Assembly: GCA_947179155.2 (NCBI GenBank) | Contig: OX359266.1 | Span: forward strand, 42,619,039-42,683,038 | Origin: Hedera helix | Taxonomy: Eukaryota; Streptophyta; Magnoliopsida; Apiales; Araliaceae | Direction: 5' to 3' | DNA length: 64,000 nt | Shown here: piece after piece, positions 48,190 through 61,422 of the stretch | How the letters are laid out: each line of letters begins with the position of its first letter | Numbering within the stretch: position 1 is the first letter of the stretch | Translations under genes and position numbers: made by a program | The notes under the pieces: model-generated | Database searches by the model: none | Told to the model about the DNA's origin: nothing | What the model saw: only the letters and a program-made list of their open reading frames with translations

Positions 48190-48740
48190 ATTTAGGTATA
48201 TAATATTATATTTTTCAAATATAATAAGTATTTAGGATTAATATTTAAATGTTGTAAATATTAATCTAGTTAGTTTAATATTATATTTTTCAAATATAAT
48301 AAGTATTTAGGATTAATATTTAAATATTGTAAATATTAATCTAGTTAGTTTAATATTATATTTTCCAAATATAATAAGTATTTAGGATTAATATTTAAAT
48401 GTTATAAATATTAATCTAGTTAGTTTAATATTATATTTTTCCAAATATAATAAGTATTTAGGATTAATATTTAAATGTTATAAATATTAATCTAGTTAGT
48501 TTAATATTATATTTTTCCAAATATAATAAGTATTTAGGATTAATATTTAAATGTTGTAAATATTAATCTAGTTAGTTTAATGTTATATTTTTCAAATATA
48601 ATAAGTATTTAGGATTAATATTTAAATGTTGTAAATATTAATCTATTTAGTTTAATATTATATTTTTCAAATATAATAAGTATTTAGGATTAATATTTAA
48701 ATGTTAAATATTAATCTAGTTAGATTAATATTATATCTTC
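48190..48740. repeat. tandem array, about 75 bp x 7, in the 5' LTR
   Basis: The unit contains AATATTATATTTTTCAAATA, TAAGTATTTAGGATTAATAT and AATATTAATCTAGTTAG, with few changes between copies. The same array lies at about 55323-55873 in the 3' LTR. Confidence 0.92.
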
Positions 48741-48759
48741 TGAATTTATGATTAATATT

Positions 48760-49160
48760 AAATAATAAATAAGGATGATAAATTAATTAATTATTATTTA
48801 ATTACTATTAAATAATAATTAAAGACAACTAAGATTGGGTATTTAATTATTTGTTATTTGATTAACTTTAAATAATAAATAAATTCAGTTAGTTATTATT
48901 TATTATTAAATAATAACTAATGATATTTGAGTCTATATAATTTTATTATTTATTATTTAATTAACTTTAAATAATAAATGAATCTAGTTAATTAGTTATT
49001 ATTTATTATTAAATAATAACTAAAGATATTTGATTATTTTTAATATAATATAATTATTTATTATTTGATTAATTTTAAATAATAAATAAATCTAGTAAGT
49101 TATTATTTATTATTAAATAATAACTAAAGGTAGTTAATTACTTACTATTTAATTAATGTT
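48760..49160. repeat. tandem array of palindromic AT-rich units, about 115 bp
   Basis: Three to four units, each with TTATTATTTATTATTAAATA and its partner AATAATAACTAA able to fold back. Copied at about 55893-56293 in the 3' LTR. Confidence 0.75.
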
Positions 49161-50213
49161 AAATAGTAATTAAATGAAATAAAGAAAGTGTCTTTTAACT
49201 CTTTTGTTTAAACAATTATAATAAATTGTTTAATAGTTTAATAAGTGTTTCACACATGAGAAAATTATTTTCTAACTTATTAAATTATTAACCTAATATG
49301 ATTGAGGGTCTATAAGGTTAATGATATTGTTTTGACTGATGTATATCATGTGTTAGTACTTATGAGTGGTAGATAAGTTCCTTAATGAGCGTTTAGTTGT
49401 ACAAATACGTTGTACTAATTATTAGACCAACTTTATTAATGTTAGGTCTTTCAAAGCCAGTTAGTTAAAGCTAGACATTTATTGTAGCTGAGCAGACAGG
49501 CAAGTTTCCTAAACCCTACTCAATTTATATTCGAGCAGGATATATTATTTTATTGTTCAAGTCCCTAACTCAAATTCAAGTTATTACGTTTCAAGCATGC
49601 TATGGTTTAATTTTGTATAATTATTCCACATCTTTAAATTGTTGATTCGCACATAGTGCTTGTTGCATGTGTTCATCAGGTATGAAAGGCTGATCACCTT
49701 CATTACCATAAGGTTCAGTTAAAATTGTTCATGGTCATTATTGACACTCAACATTACTTGATTCAGTCATTCAATTATTGAAATTATGATTCGTACTCTT
49801 TCACAATTATTATATTGTTGAAAATCCGAAAGCTTGTTCTTTCTTTCAATCATGATATATCGTTATTGTATTTAAACTTGTTGAGCAAAGTCGTTGCTCA
49901 CTCTTGCTATATCATGATAACAAATTTCAGAATAATACGAATGTCCGAGGAGAGACGGAGACAGAAGCAAAAGACAAGATTATAGTGTTATTCATTATAA
50001 CTAAATTGTTATATGATGTAAGTAATTTTGTAAACCTTTTTATGAATCTAAAGGTATATATGTAAGTTAAGGTTAGAAACCTTGGGAAATGTTGTAGAAT
50101 AAACAATTTATGTTTATATATTCCGCATTAATTATAGAACGTGTATGAAGATGATGTATCGTGACGTACCGAGTCTAGGGTTAAAGGAACCCGGATTTGG
50201 GGTCGTCACAGGT

Positions 50214-50225
50214 TGGTATCAGAGC
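50214..50225 (+). other. primer-binding site (initiator Met tRNA)
   Basis: TGGTATCAGAGC three bases after the 5' LTR, an exact match to the usual plant initiator-Met tRNA primer site. Confidence 0.92.
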
Positions 50226-52584
50226 TGATAGGTTATAGTTCTTAGGTAGCAGTACCTTAGGCTATAATCATGGAAAGATAATGAAGACAGTGGAAGGATA
50301 AACTCAGATAGAGTTTAGAAGTGAACATATACAGTTCATAAAGGAGGAAATAAATCTATATAGATACATAGATATATGAAAAGATTCAAAGAAGGATCTT
50401 CAATGAGTGTAATCCAAATAAATGGAATAAGAATCAGGGAACACTTGATTCAAGAATTTAAAAAGAGAAAGATCGTACAGTAAAATGATCAGAGATGAAT
50501 GATAAGATGATAGGATTAAACGATCCTAGAATAAAGGAGAAATAGTACAGTGAAATCAATTGTGTTATAAGATCACGATGATCATAGTAAAATCATGGAA
50601 TGACAAATGGTTTGTTAAATGATAAAGAGGTGGTTTTGATAGCATGGTGCTATAACAATGAAGATATTGAAATAGTAACAAGTGGACTCTTGAAGTGTTG
50701 CGTGTGATAAGGCATGAATTGACAAAATTCATATCAAGTTAAGAGAAGTTAGAGGTTTGTAGGTTTTTAATTGAGGACTCATATTAGTGGTTGAGTTGTA
50801 CAATTTCTTTGTATGGGCAGGGGATTTGTGCTTGGTTTTAGAACCGCTTAGCTTCCTATATTAATATAGTGGTTGAGTTGAACGAACCCTTGTATGGGCG
50901 GGGGCTATGATATGTCAGCGAACCAATTTGGGAGATGCTGCTGCGAAACTTGGCACGATCAGTGTGTATCGTAGGATAAGCGTATGCACTGATGGCAGGT
51001 GTTCCTTACAGTGTTGAACAGTTGGGAAACTGATATATTTGTTCTTGGTTTAACAACCGCTTAACTTCCTATATTGATTAGTGGCTGAGTTGACCAATTT
51101 CTTGTATGGGCAGGAGATTGTGTTTGGTTTGACGACCACTTGGCTTCCTATAATGATAATCAACTGAAACCTGGTGTCGCGCTATTCACTATATGTATGT
51201 TGAGAAGGTGATTCTTTTCTCATGTGTATAACGGATAGGTAGAGGATGTTAAGATAAGTTCGTGTTCTGAGAACTGACACGCATAGTAAGTTCGTGACTC
51301 ATAGTCATGTGGTGGAGCCCCTCAGCGAATGGGCGACTTTGGCCTGACTAGGACAAGTTCCTCAAACCATATGATTGTGGTAAGTTGCTGAGCCCAAATA
51401 CGTGGTAAGTTTGATGAACAGTAAGTATGGATATATTTAAGTAGTCAGGTTAAGGCTATAATAGATATAGTTATTAAGCTGGAAAAGAATGTGGAGGAAA
51501 AAATTTGAGGTGTTTTGAGGTTTTAGGGTATTCCAAATCTTCTAGCTATGCTAGATTTTGAAATTCTTAAAATCGTGCTAAATTCGCACTTTTGTGCTTT
51601 TGAAAAGACAAATGTATTTTTGAAATCATTAATGCATTTAGTGCAGAGATGATAAGTGATGGAGTCATCAATGCAGAGTGACCGAGTGTGGATGTTTAAA
51701 GCCCAATATGGTACGATGTAATATGACAAAGTCATAAAATGATTTTCAGTATTTTGAAACGTGTAAAAAAAAGGGTCTATGCTAATTGTTTCGGCTAGAC
51801 AAATTGATTTAAAAATATCAAAATGTATTTATAAAATCATCCACGCCATTAAAGCCATGGTGCAGAGATGAAAAGGACGGAATCCTCAACGCACTGTTGC
51901 AACGGTGCGGTATCATAAAGTCCTAAAAATGAATTACAGTTATTTTAACTAATCTAAAATGATTTTTAGTTCGTAATATACGAACAGTTCAATGATGAGA
52001 GTCTTTGTCATTTATTTTGACTGGACACTTTTAGACAGAATTGACTCAAGTTTATTATCCAATCCAAATTATTTTGGAACGGAATTTTGTAGTAAGTCTG
52101 AGGTGAACAAGTGCAAAAACAAATATATTCTGTCAGCTAAAGCAGATGTATTTGGTCGGCATATAGCTCCGACTGGCGCCCAACTCAAACGTTCTGCACG
52201 ACGTGTGGTACGATAGGCTGATCACCTAGCGTACACCTATGGAATGTTTTCAGTCTTTGCGATTGATAAACACTCTGTTTGTAAGTATTTACAGGGATAA
52301 ATACTATTTATTCGGAATTCAGTTAATTCCATGTTCACAGTCTTGATGACCCCTCAGCATAGTATGAAAGTTTTAATGAATATTTTGATTTTCAATTTAT
52401 TCTTCTGTAAGATATTGATTTTCAATTTATTCTTCTGCAAGATATTCCATTGTTCTGGAATTATGAGTTTAGAAATATGAACTTCCTAGAAAAGGGTGGT
52501 CATAGAATTTGATGAGTAAAGAGTTATACTCAGAGATGAAAATTTGTAGAAATGTGTATGAGATAATTTCGGGGACGAAATTTT

Positions 52585-52597
52585 TAGAAGAAGGGGT
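52585..52597 (+). other. polypurine tract
   Basis: AGAAGAAGGGGTG directly before the 3' LTR, preceded by CGGGGACGAAATTTTT; the expected plus-strand priming site. Confidence 0.8.
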
Positions 52598-52600
52598 GAA

Positions 52601-55600
52601 TGTAATATCCCGGATATTTAAATGAATTAGAAATAAAATATTTAATATTTAATAAAGGTTGGAGTTTGATAACCTAGTAGTGATAGATAAATAGAGGTCC
52701 AAATTAAATTTATCGGACTAACTTAGATATGGTGATATCAAAAAATTTTTTTTAGTTAGCAAGTACAGTGATAATTCAATGAACTTGGCTAATAGCAAGT
52801 CTAATTAGATTAAGATAATTTAATTAGCGGAGTTATGTAATTATGCGACGTGGTTGCGTGTAAATTAAATATGTATTTATATGAATATATATATATGTGT
52901 GCATATTTAGTAACATAATTTAATGGTTAATTAAATTGTGATAAATAGATAGATTAATATTAAATTAATCCGAATTGAATTAAAAGGTTAATTGTGGAAT
53001 TAATTTAGTTATTATATTGATTATACTCATTAATCAATATTTATGTAAATTATTGATAAATTATTTGTGAGGAATAATTATGTAAATTATATAATTATAA
53101 ATTATATAAAGTAGTTGAATTAATTAAGGGAGATTAATAATTGTATATATGTACAACATTTAATTTCACATATATGTACATATATATAAAGGGATTAAAT
53201 TAATTAAGTAATTTTAAATAGTAATTGAATATATTAAATGAATATATTCTATAATTAAATAAATCATTGTAAATGATTTATGAGAGTGAGAAATTTAATT
53301 ATACAATTATTTGTGTAATATTAATTAAATAATTAAATAAATTATTTAAATAAGAAATTGAGTAAATATATTATTATTTTAATGTATCTTCGGGTAAATG
53401 GAATTATTTCCATAATTGATGAGAAATGAATTATTTAATGTAAATGTATTAAATAATTTAATTTATGGCCTAAATAATATATATTAAATTATATATTGTA
53501 TTTATTTTAATTTCATAATTTATTGTGAAATTGTTTTGAGGTAAAGTAATGTGTATAAATAATATATATAGTTTATATATATTATTATTAGCGAACACAC
53601 TCTAAAGTTTTAATATCAAATTAATTGACAAGTTGTCATTAATTAAATATTCAATTAAATTGAATATAATGAGTGAATTAAATTTTATAAATTAATTAAT
53701 ATGATAATTAATTAATGTAAATAATGTAAAATATTATTAATAATATTATTAGTCCATTTAGTAATTTAATACTTATGGGTTATAATATTTAATTATTTAT
53801 TCAATCTAATTATTTATTTAATCATGGATTGAATAATTAATGTGTAAATTATTAAATTAGCCCAACATGGGTCAATTAGTAGCCCAAGTGGAGAATAATA
53901 AAATTTGACAATTTAGTAGCCCAAACAATTTAATAGAAGCCCAATTGGTATTTTAAATTAAAGCCCAATGATTGGCCCACTTGAAAAATACTTAATTAAA
54001 CTATTATTTATATAAAAGTAAGCATATGTGACAAACATTTTGGGACACCAATAGTGATGTTGCCGGCAAGGAAGGAAAAGATAGAGAAGTGAGATTTGTT
54101 TTATTTTATTATTTATTTATTTAATAATTTGGTTGCTTGTATTGATTTTTTTAAAGTACTTGGACCATTCTTCTTCCACCAACTAAGTTATGGGCTAGTT
54201 TTCTTGAGCAAGTATCCAAGCAAAGAGTATCATGAGTTATAGATATAATCTTGTATCTAATAATTTTACATGTATACTTGAAATGATAAACATTTCACTT
54301 CATTTATTTTCCAAGTTTCAAAAGAGAGAGTTTGAGAGAAATTGCTTGGGAGAGCATATTATTTGAGAGATTAAGGAGGAAGAAGGAGAAGTTAGTTTTG
54401 TTCATGTCATTCACCACCTATTTTGGAAGAAAAATGAAGATAGCCATTAAAATGAGGTAATGGTTATTTTAAATGTAGTTTGTTTTTTTTTAATTAAATA
54501 AACTAACATGTGAGTATAAACATATTAATGTAGTTAATAATATGTGATAGTAATATTTATGTCATGCTTGAGTTTAATATACTTGGTTTGTGTTTTGGTA
54601 TAATTTATATGCTAAAAACATGTGATTTGTGGTGTTAAATCAAGTCTCAAAGTAATGACAAGAAATTAATTTTTATAAAATTTAGATTTAATGTCATAAT
54701 ATTATAGAACATTAAATCATGAGAAAAACAAAGTTTGAATCACTCAAATTGGAGTTATACATAAAAAGTTATGATTTGTGGTAGTTTATGTGATGTAAAA
54801 ATTTTTATAATTTTTTTTTTATATTAAATCATGAAAAAATTAAATTTTCATGTTATAAATTGTTGTTAAGTTATTGGTAATTTTTTTGGATTTTTATTGA
54901 GGAGTTAAAGTTTATTTGAAGGTATAAATTTTATTAAGTTGTGTATTAAAAAGCACTGTTCACCTTCTGCGAGTGGAAAAAAAAAGGGCTGGCCGCGCAA
55001 TGCGCGCCAGCCAATTTTCTGAAAAAACGCGGAGCCAAACGACGCCGTTTGGCGTAAGAAAATTTTACTCCGCGCGCAATGCGCGGAGGCCAATTCCTGT
55101 TCTCTCAAAACGGCACCGTTTTTGTCCGTTTATTTGGTACGCGCGCCATGCGCGGTAATAAAATTTCCTGCGAAATTACCAGATTGCCCCTCCGGTCTTT
55201 TTTCTGCGAAATTACGATACTGCCCCTCCGTTCGGTTTTCAGTTTATTTACGATTTTGCCATTCTGGATAATTTAAATTAATTTAAATGTTTAAAAATTA
55301 ATAATAATAATACAAAAATGATATTTAGGTATATAATATTATATTTTTCAAATATAATAAGTATTTAGGATTAATATTTAAATGTTGTAAATATTAATCT
55401 AGTTAGTTTAATATTATATTTTTCAAATATAATAAGTATTTAGGATTAATATTTAAATATTGTAAATATTAATCTAGTTAGTTTAATATTATATTTTCCA
55501 AATATAATAAGTATTTAGGATTAATATTTAAATGTTATAAATATTAATCTAGTTAGTTTAATATTATATTTTTCCAAATATAATAAGTATTTAGGATTAA

Positions 55601-57343
55601 TATTTAAATGTTATAAATATTAATCTAGTTAGTTTAATATTATATTTTTCCAAATATAATAAGTATTTAGGATTAATATTTAAATGTTGTAAATATTAAT
55701 CTAGTTAGTTTAATGTTATATTTTTCAAATATAATAAGTATTTAGGATTAATATTTAAATGTTGTAAATATTAATCTATTTAGTTTAATATTATATTTTT
55801 CAAATATAATAAGTATTTAGGATTAATATTTAAATGTTAAATATTAATCTAGTTAGATTAATATTATATCTTCTGAATTTATGATTAATATTAAATAATA
55901 AATAAGGATGATAAATTAATTAATTATTATTTAATTACTATTAAATAATAATTAAAGACAACTAAGATTGGGTATTTAATTATTTGTTATTTGATTAACT
56001 TTAAATAATAAATAAATTCAGTTAGTTATTATTTATTATTAAATAATAACTAATGATATTTGAGTCTATATAATTTTATTATTTATTATTTAATTAACTT
56101 TAAATAATAAATGAATCTAGTTAATTAGTTATTATTTATTATTAAATAATAACTAAAGATATTTGATTATTTTTAATATAATATAATTATTTATTATTTG
56201 ATTAATTTTAAATAATAAATAAATCTAGTAAGTTATTATTTATTATTAAATAATAACTAAAGGTAGTTAATTACTTACTATTTAATTAATGTTAAATAGT
56301 AATTAAATGAAATAAAGAAAGTGTCTTTTAACTCTTTTGTTTAAACAATTATAATAAATTGTTTAATAGTTTAATAAGTGTTTCACACATGAGAAAATTA
56401 TTTTCTAACTTATTAAATTATTAACCTAATATGATTGAGGGTCTATAAGGTTAATGATATTGTTTTGACTGATGTATATCATGTGTTAGTACTTATGAGT
56501 GGTAGATAAGTTCCTTAATGAGCGTTTAGTTGTACAAATACGTTGTACTAATTATTAGACCAACTTTATTAATGTTAGGTCTTTCAAAGCCAGTTAGTTA
56601 AAGCTAGACATTTATTGTAGCTGAGCAGACAGGCAAGTTTCCTAAACCCTACTCAATTTATATTCGAGCAGGATATATTATTTTATTGTTCAAGTCCCTA
56701 ACTCAAATTCAAGTTATTACGTTTCAAGCATGCTATGGTTTAATTTTGTATAATTATTCCACATCTTTAAATTGTTGATTCGCACATAGTGCTTGTTGCA
56801 TGTGTTCATCAGGTATGAAAGGCTGATCACCTTCATTACCATAAGGTTCAGTTAAAATTGTTCATGGTCATTATTGACACTCAACATTACTTGATTCAGT
56901 CATTCAATTATTGAAATTATGATTCGTACTCTTTCACAATTATTATATTGTTGAAAATCCGAAAGCTTGTTCTTTCTTTCAATCATGATATATCGTTATT
57001 GTATTTAAACTTGCTGAGCAAAGTCGTTGCTCACTCTTGCTATATCATGATAACAAATTTCAGAATAATACGAATGTCCGAGGAGAGACGGAGACAGAAG
57101 CAAAAGACAAGATTATAGTGTTATTCATTATAACTAAATTGTTATATGATGTAAGTAATTTTGTAAACCTTTTTATGAATCTAAAGGTATATATGTAAGT
57201 TAAGGTTAGAAACCTTGGGAAATGTTGTAGAATAAACAATTTATGTTTATATATTCCGCATTAATTATAGAACGTGTATGAAGATGATGTATCGTGACGT
57301 ACCGAGTCTAGGGTTAAAGGAACCCGGATTTGGGGTCGTCACA
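52601..57343 (+). repeat. 3' LTR of the LARD (4743 bp)
   Basis: Same length as the 5' LTR. Differences seen by eye: an A/T change at the A-T run near 52741, A/G near 52926, T/A near 54492, G/T at about 55122 and T/C near 57014. Confidence 0.97.
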
Positions 57344-58764
57344 ATAAGACAGTAAGACCCATTGTTCGATTCGACTGAGTCAAAAATAAAAATTAGTAAT
57401 ATAGTTTACAATAAAACAACTATAAGATCATTTTACTTAATATTAATATGTTATCATTATTAAATAAGATTTGATTACAACTTATATAATATAGTTTGAG
57501 AAGAAAAAAATTCAAATCAATCGTCTTACCTAATTTGAATTTGTTACTCTTAATTAAATAAGAGTATAATTATATTTAAGTATAAGTAAAATATTATTAT
57601 AAATTAAATAATATAATTTTAGAATAAAAGTATTTTCTTATTATAATCATTTTACTTAACAAATCCAATAATATATTTATAACAAAAATAATAAAATATT
57701 TATAATATCTTAAATTTATAATAAGACCACGTGCTTTACATGAGGTGTAGATATTAGAAGTATTATATATTTATACTTTAACTAAATAAATAATTTAGTT
57801 GGTACTCATTTTTTTGGCCCTCCTTTTTTTTGTTCACAAAAATTATTTTTCCTGTAATATCATTCTTATTATTTCAAGTCAAAAATTACTTTTCTTACAT
57901 TAGATAAAAAAAAACTAACCCGTCTACATATACTTATATATTATCGTGGAATTACAACTTGTTATGTTATGTATCATATATAATCTATTGGATCACCCTT
58001 ATAATAAATTGGTATGTTATATAGTATTTAATTAGATCATTATTACCGTTACTCAATTTATTGTTAAAAACGAAATATGGTATTTATATAGTATATAATT
58101 GAGTTTTATTGTTAAATAAAATATTTTATTATACTATATTACATTGTTTGCAGGTTGCTCGAAAGAAAGCGATTTCAAAATATTTTGAATTGAAGATAAA
58201 ATAAATTCATGTTTAATGCATAATTATTAGTACAATTTTTTTTAATTTCAAAATAAGAAATGTGAACTTAGATTAGCTAAAAAAAATATTAAAAAATCTA
58301 AATCATAAAAAAATATGTTCAAAAAATTAACTTAAAGAATAAAAATTTTAAAAAGTGAAAAATTTATCATTAAAAATAAATAATTAAAAAAATCCAAAAC
58401 ATTAACATACAAAAAATAAAATAGTACGTTAAATAAAAATTAATATTGTTTATTTTATTTAAATATTAATTAAAAAATATAAAAATTTAAGAATAAGATC
58501 TCATATTTTACACCGCACATACTTCCAATAAAAGTATGGCTGCGTTGATCTGACCTCCAAAATCCTGCTATTTGCGGTAGGAACCTTGTAAACAGGGGCA
58601 GGCCCGCAGTGGGTCCCGTGGGGACAGTTGCAGGTACCTTTTTTTTATTCTAATTTTAGCGACAAAGTTGTAATTTCGAGTGTTAAATACTAAATACACA
58701 AGCAACAATCTGTGGCTCATTTTTGGGGATGAGACTTGTCGCTCTGTTGCAAGAGAGCGATAAT

Positions 58765-58812
<48 letters not shown>

Positions 58813-60508
58813 GTATATGCAATAATAGATATAAATATGTATATATTTGCTGCAAGAAAGTGGTTGCAAGAGAGCGATAATATATATATATATATATATG
58901 CAATAACAGATATAAATATGTATATATTTATTGTCACTTTTTTACGACAAAAAGTTATCACAAAGAGCGACAATTGAGTATCTGAAGGCTCATATTTACC
59001 TTTTAGTCCCAATACGTTATACATACTTGGGTTTGTGACATGAATTAACTCTCACTGGTCGGAGACACGAGTTTGGTTTGTTGGTTAATTGACCAATATT
59101 CCTTACATTACTATTGATCAATATTTCCCTTCCCCTTTTGTTTAAAAATGTAATAGCATTTCTTAACTATATTTAAAAATAAATAATACCCTTCCTGTCC
59201 TAAAATAAATGTTTAGTTTTGGCAAAAATAATTTTGGTATAATTTTTGACAAAATATAAGTGAACAGATTATAACTGTAAGAAACTATATACAATTTACT
59301 ACTAATTTTAATTTTTATAGTTTCAATAATATATTAATGCTTAATTATTAATTCTAAAAATAGTGAATTCAAGATCTTTATGTCTTGATAAATGTTTTTG
59401 AACTTGTAATTTAAAAGTACAATAACTAATAAGGCTATACATCGGAGCCATGTTATTATGTCTACTTGCATACATTAAGTAGGCATATTTCAACAATTTT
59501 GTGTGTTAAATTCTAAATATCCTATATTGATATTAATTCTATCGGTTGCAACTACTAGCCTCGAAAGATTTATTTTCTACAATGATTTTGTTAAGGAGAA
59601 GTTATGAATTGATTTAATGCTTATGTTGATTTATATATTAAATATGATATTTTTGTTTTTGTTGACGACGAGATTATTATACAATATTTTCAATGAACGA
59701 AGGTGCAGCGAATAATTTTGTAAATGTTAATTTTATTTTAATATAAGTTGTTTTATAAAATGTTTAATCTTAAGATATTTTCTGTATTTTTTCACGTTAA
59801 TTAATATAGTATTAAGTTTAAGTTTTGTTTATGTCATATTTTAATTTTATTTTTACAATATTTACGACTCCATTCACTTAAAATCCTGTATCCGCCGCAG
59901 CTTTGTATACTAACTAAAAAGACATAGATGGTCTCTACCTCCAACAACAGTACAAACATCATAGTCACAAATGTCGCACGTAGTTTAATGAAGCAAGACA
60001 ACTTTCAATTGTAATCCACACGTTCATATTCAATAATGTGGACAATTATGTTGAACCACACAAAGGGGGAGGAAAATGTAGTACAATTATGTATTGACAT
60101 GAATATGATTAACTCTCTATATTGCATGAACAACTTAATTTAATTCAACATTGGCGATCTTCTTGTCGCATCCATTTTTCTTGTGTAACGTTTCTGAGTT
60201 TGAATCCACTCATGAATTGCGTCTCCTTTTTGGCTACGTCCGTCCTATGAATTTAGACGCTGGCCGCAAAATATATCTTTAATATTAATTAAAAATGTGA
60301 TAACGAAGATATAATAACAGTCAATTTATTTAAAATATAAATACAAAACTTTATGTCAATCAATAATTTATAAATAAAAATATATTTTCAATTTGAAATG
60401 AATAAAAAATCTCTCTCTCTCTAAGGAGTATGACGATCTTATTTACAAATTCATGGTATTTTGGATCCAAATGCCCTCTATGCTCTATCTATCTGTGCTA
60501 TTAAATAT
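57344..60508. other. AT-rich spacer, no gene recognised
   Basis: The first 1.1 kb continues the degenerate repeat interrupted by the LARD. At 58630-58980 there are GCGACAA and GAGAGCGATAATA motifs repeated around AT microsatellites. The frames there are low-complexity Tyr-Ile runs from the microsatellite and not genes. Confidence 0.5.
58767..58808. repeat. (AT)n microsatellite
   Basis: Uninterrupted AT repeat. A second shorter one lies near 58880-58900 within a partial duplication of the flanking sequence. Confidence 0.95.
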
Positions 60509-61111
60509 TAGGGAAGAGCAAAAAATTGAATTGCCCTCGAAACAGCACAAAAAATTGCACAAACAGCATCAATTAAAATCACACCAACAGTTTCGGCGTA
60601 TGTGACGGTTTTAGGTGGTTAAAAAACCGCAAATACGGTTTGAGTTTGATTTCTAAGTAAAACCGCACCGCATCATGCATTGTTAAAATGAAGCATATCA
60701 AGAAATATTATTATAATATACAAATGTTTATAATTGTCTCAAATTTTAATTATCTCTGTTTAGAATTTTTTATATGTAAGGATATATCATCATTTATGTT
60801 TTTAAGTTTTATTTTATTTTTATTTAGACAAAACATTATAAGTAAAATTGTGTATTATTAAAGTAGTATTTAATATTGTGTGATGCTAAATTGTTAATTT
60901 AAATTGTATAAAATTTAATTATTTCAATTAGTTTTGGAAATGAAACAGCACCGCAAGGTTTAAAACCACACCGTAAGGTTCAAAACCACACTGCACCACA
61001 CCAATCACAAACAATTTTATGTATATTTTTGAATTTGTTAAATCGTACCTAAGCGATTTTATATGTGATTTGAATTTTAAATTGTATCAAATTATACTAT
61101 GCTCACTCCTA
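60509..61111. mobile_element. hAT-type MITE, copy A
   Basis: Ends TAGGGAAGAGCA and inverse TAGGAGTGAGCA, flanked by a perfect 8-bp duplication TTAAATAT (60501-60508 and 61112-61119). Subterminal parts are rich in AACCGCACC and AAACCACAC motifs. 603 bp, non-coding. Confidence 0.9.
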
Positions 61112-61422
61112 TTAAATATTGGGCGTGGAAGAGCCAAGTGTTGATCAACTAGCTCGTGAGAAATGTGAGAGCCAATTTAAACAAGATATACATTATGTTT
61201 GAATTATTCTTTTCAAGGGTCCATATTGGCCTTCGTTTAGAAGTTAAAGTTTCAATATTTTTGTTAACTTTTATTTACTCAATTATTAATATTTGCTGCA
61301 AACCCACAAATATAATATATTTTTAACATTAAAATTTATAAAATTTATTACTTAAAATATTTAAAAAAAATATCAAGTCAAATATATTACGGGAAAAAAA
61401 CCAATAAAAGGGCTTCTCATTA

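Larger units (their letters stand above)
45468..50210 (+). repeat. 5' LTR of the LARD (4743 bp)
   Basis: Direct repeat of 52601-57343. In order it contains an AT-rich U3, GCCCA motifs and a TATA box (46730-46884), a GC-rich hairpin cluster (47861-48021), seven units of about 75 bp (48190-48740), a second tandem block (48760-49160) and a conserved 3' part ending in CA. Confidence 0.97.
50211..52600 (+). other. LARD internal region, non-coding
   Basis: 2390 bp with no frame above about 75 codons and no gag, protease, RT, RNase H or integrase motif. At 50780-51170 two phrases alternate three times each: GTGGTTGAGTTG plus CTTGTATGGGC, and TTGGTTT plus ACCGCTTAGCTTCCTATA. A 32-bp tandem duplication lies at about 52386-52446. 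This part probably holds packaging or dimerisation signals (inference). Confidence 0.85.
45468..57343 (+). mobile_element. LARD-type LTR retrotransposon, very young
   Basis: An 11,876-bp element with LTRs of exactly 4743 bp each and a 2390-bp internal region. LTRs begin TGTAATATCCCGG and end GTCGTCACA. A perfect 5-bp duplication ATAAG flanks it (45463-45467 and 57344-57348). A primer-binding site for initiator Met tRNA and a polypurine tract are in place. No gag or pol motif was seen in the internal region, so the element depends on enzymes from elsewhere. The phrase CGGGGACGAAATTTTT before the 3' LTR resembles Ty3/gypsy Tekay/Del-type elements, a likely partner group (inference). Reading both LTRs side by side, I see five substitutions and no length change. 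Confidence 0.95.

Noticed and set aside
50211..52600. Possible hidden gag or pol fragments in the LARD
   Set aside because: No conserved motif of gag, protease, reverse transcriptase, RNase H or integrase was recognisable in any frame, even allowing frame changes.
58568..59024. Frames of 84-113 codons on both strands
   Set aside because: They consist mainly of Tyr-Ile runs from the AT microsatellites and read through on either strand.
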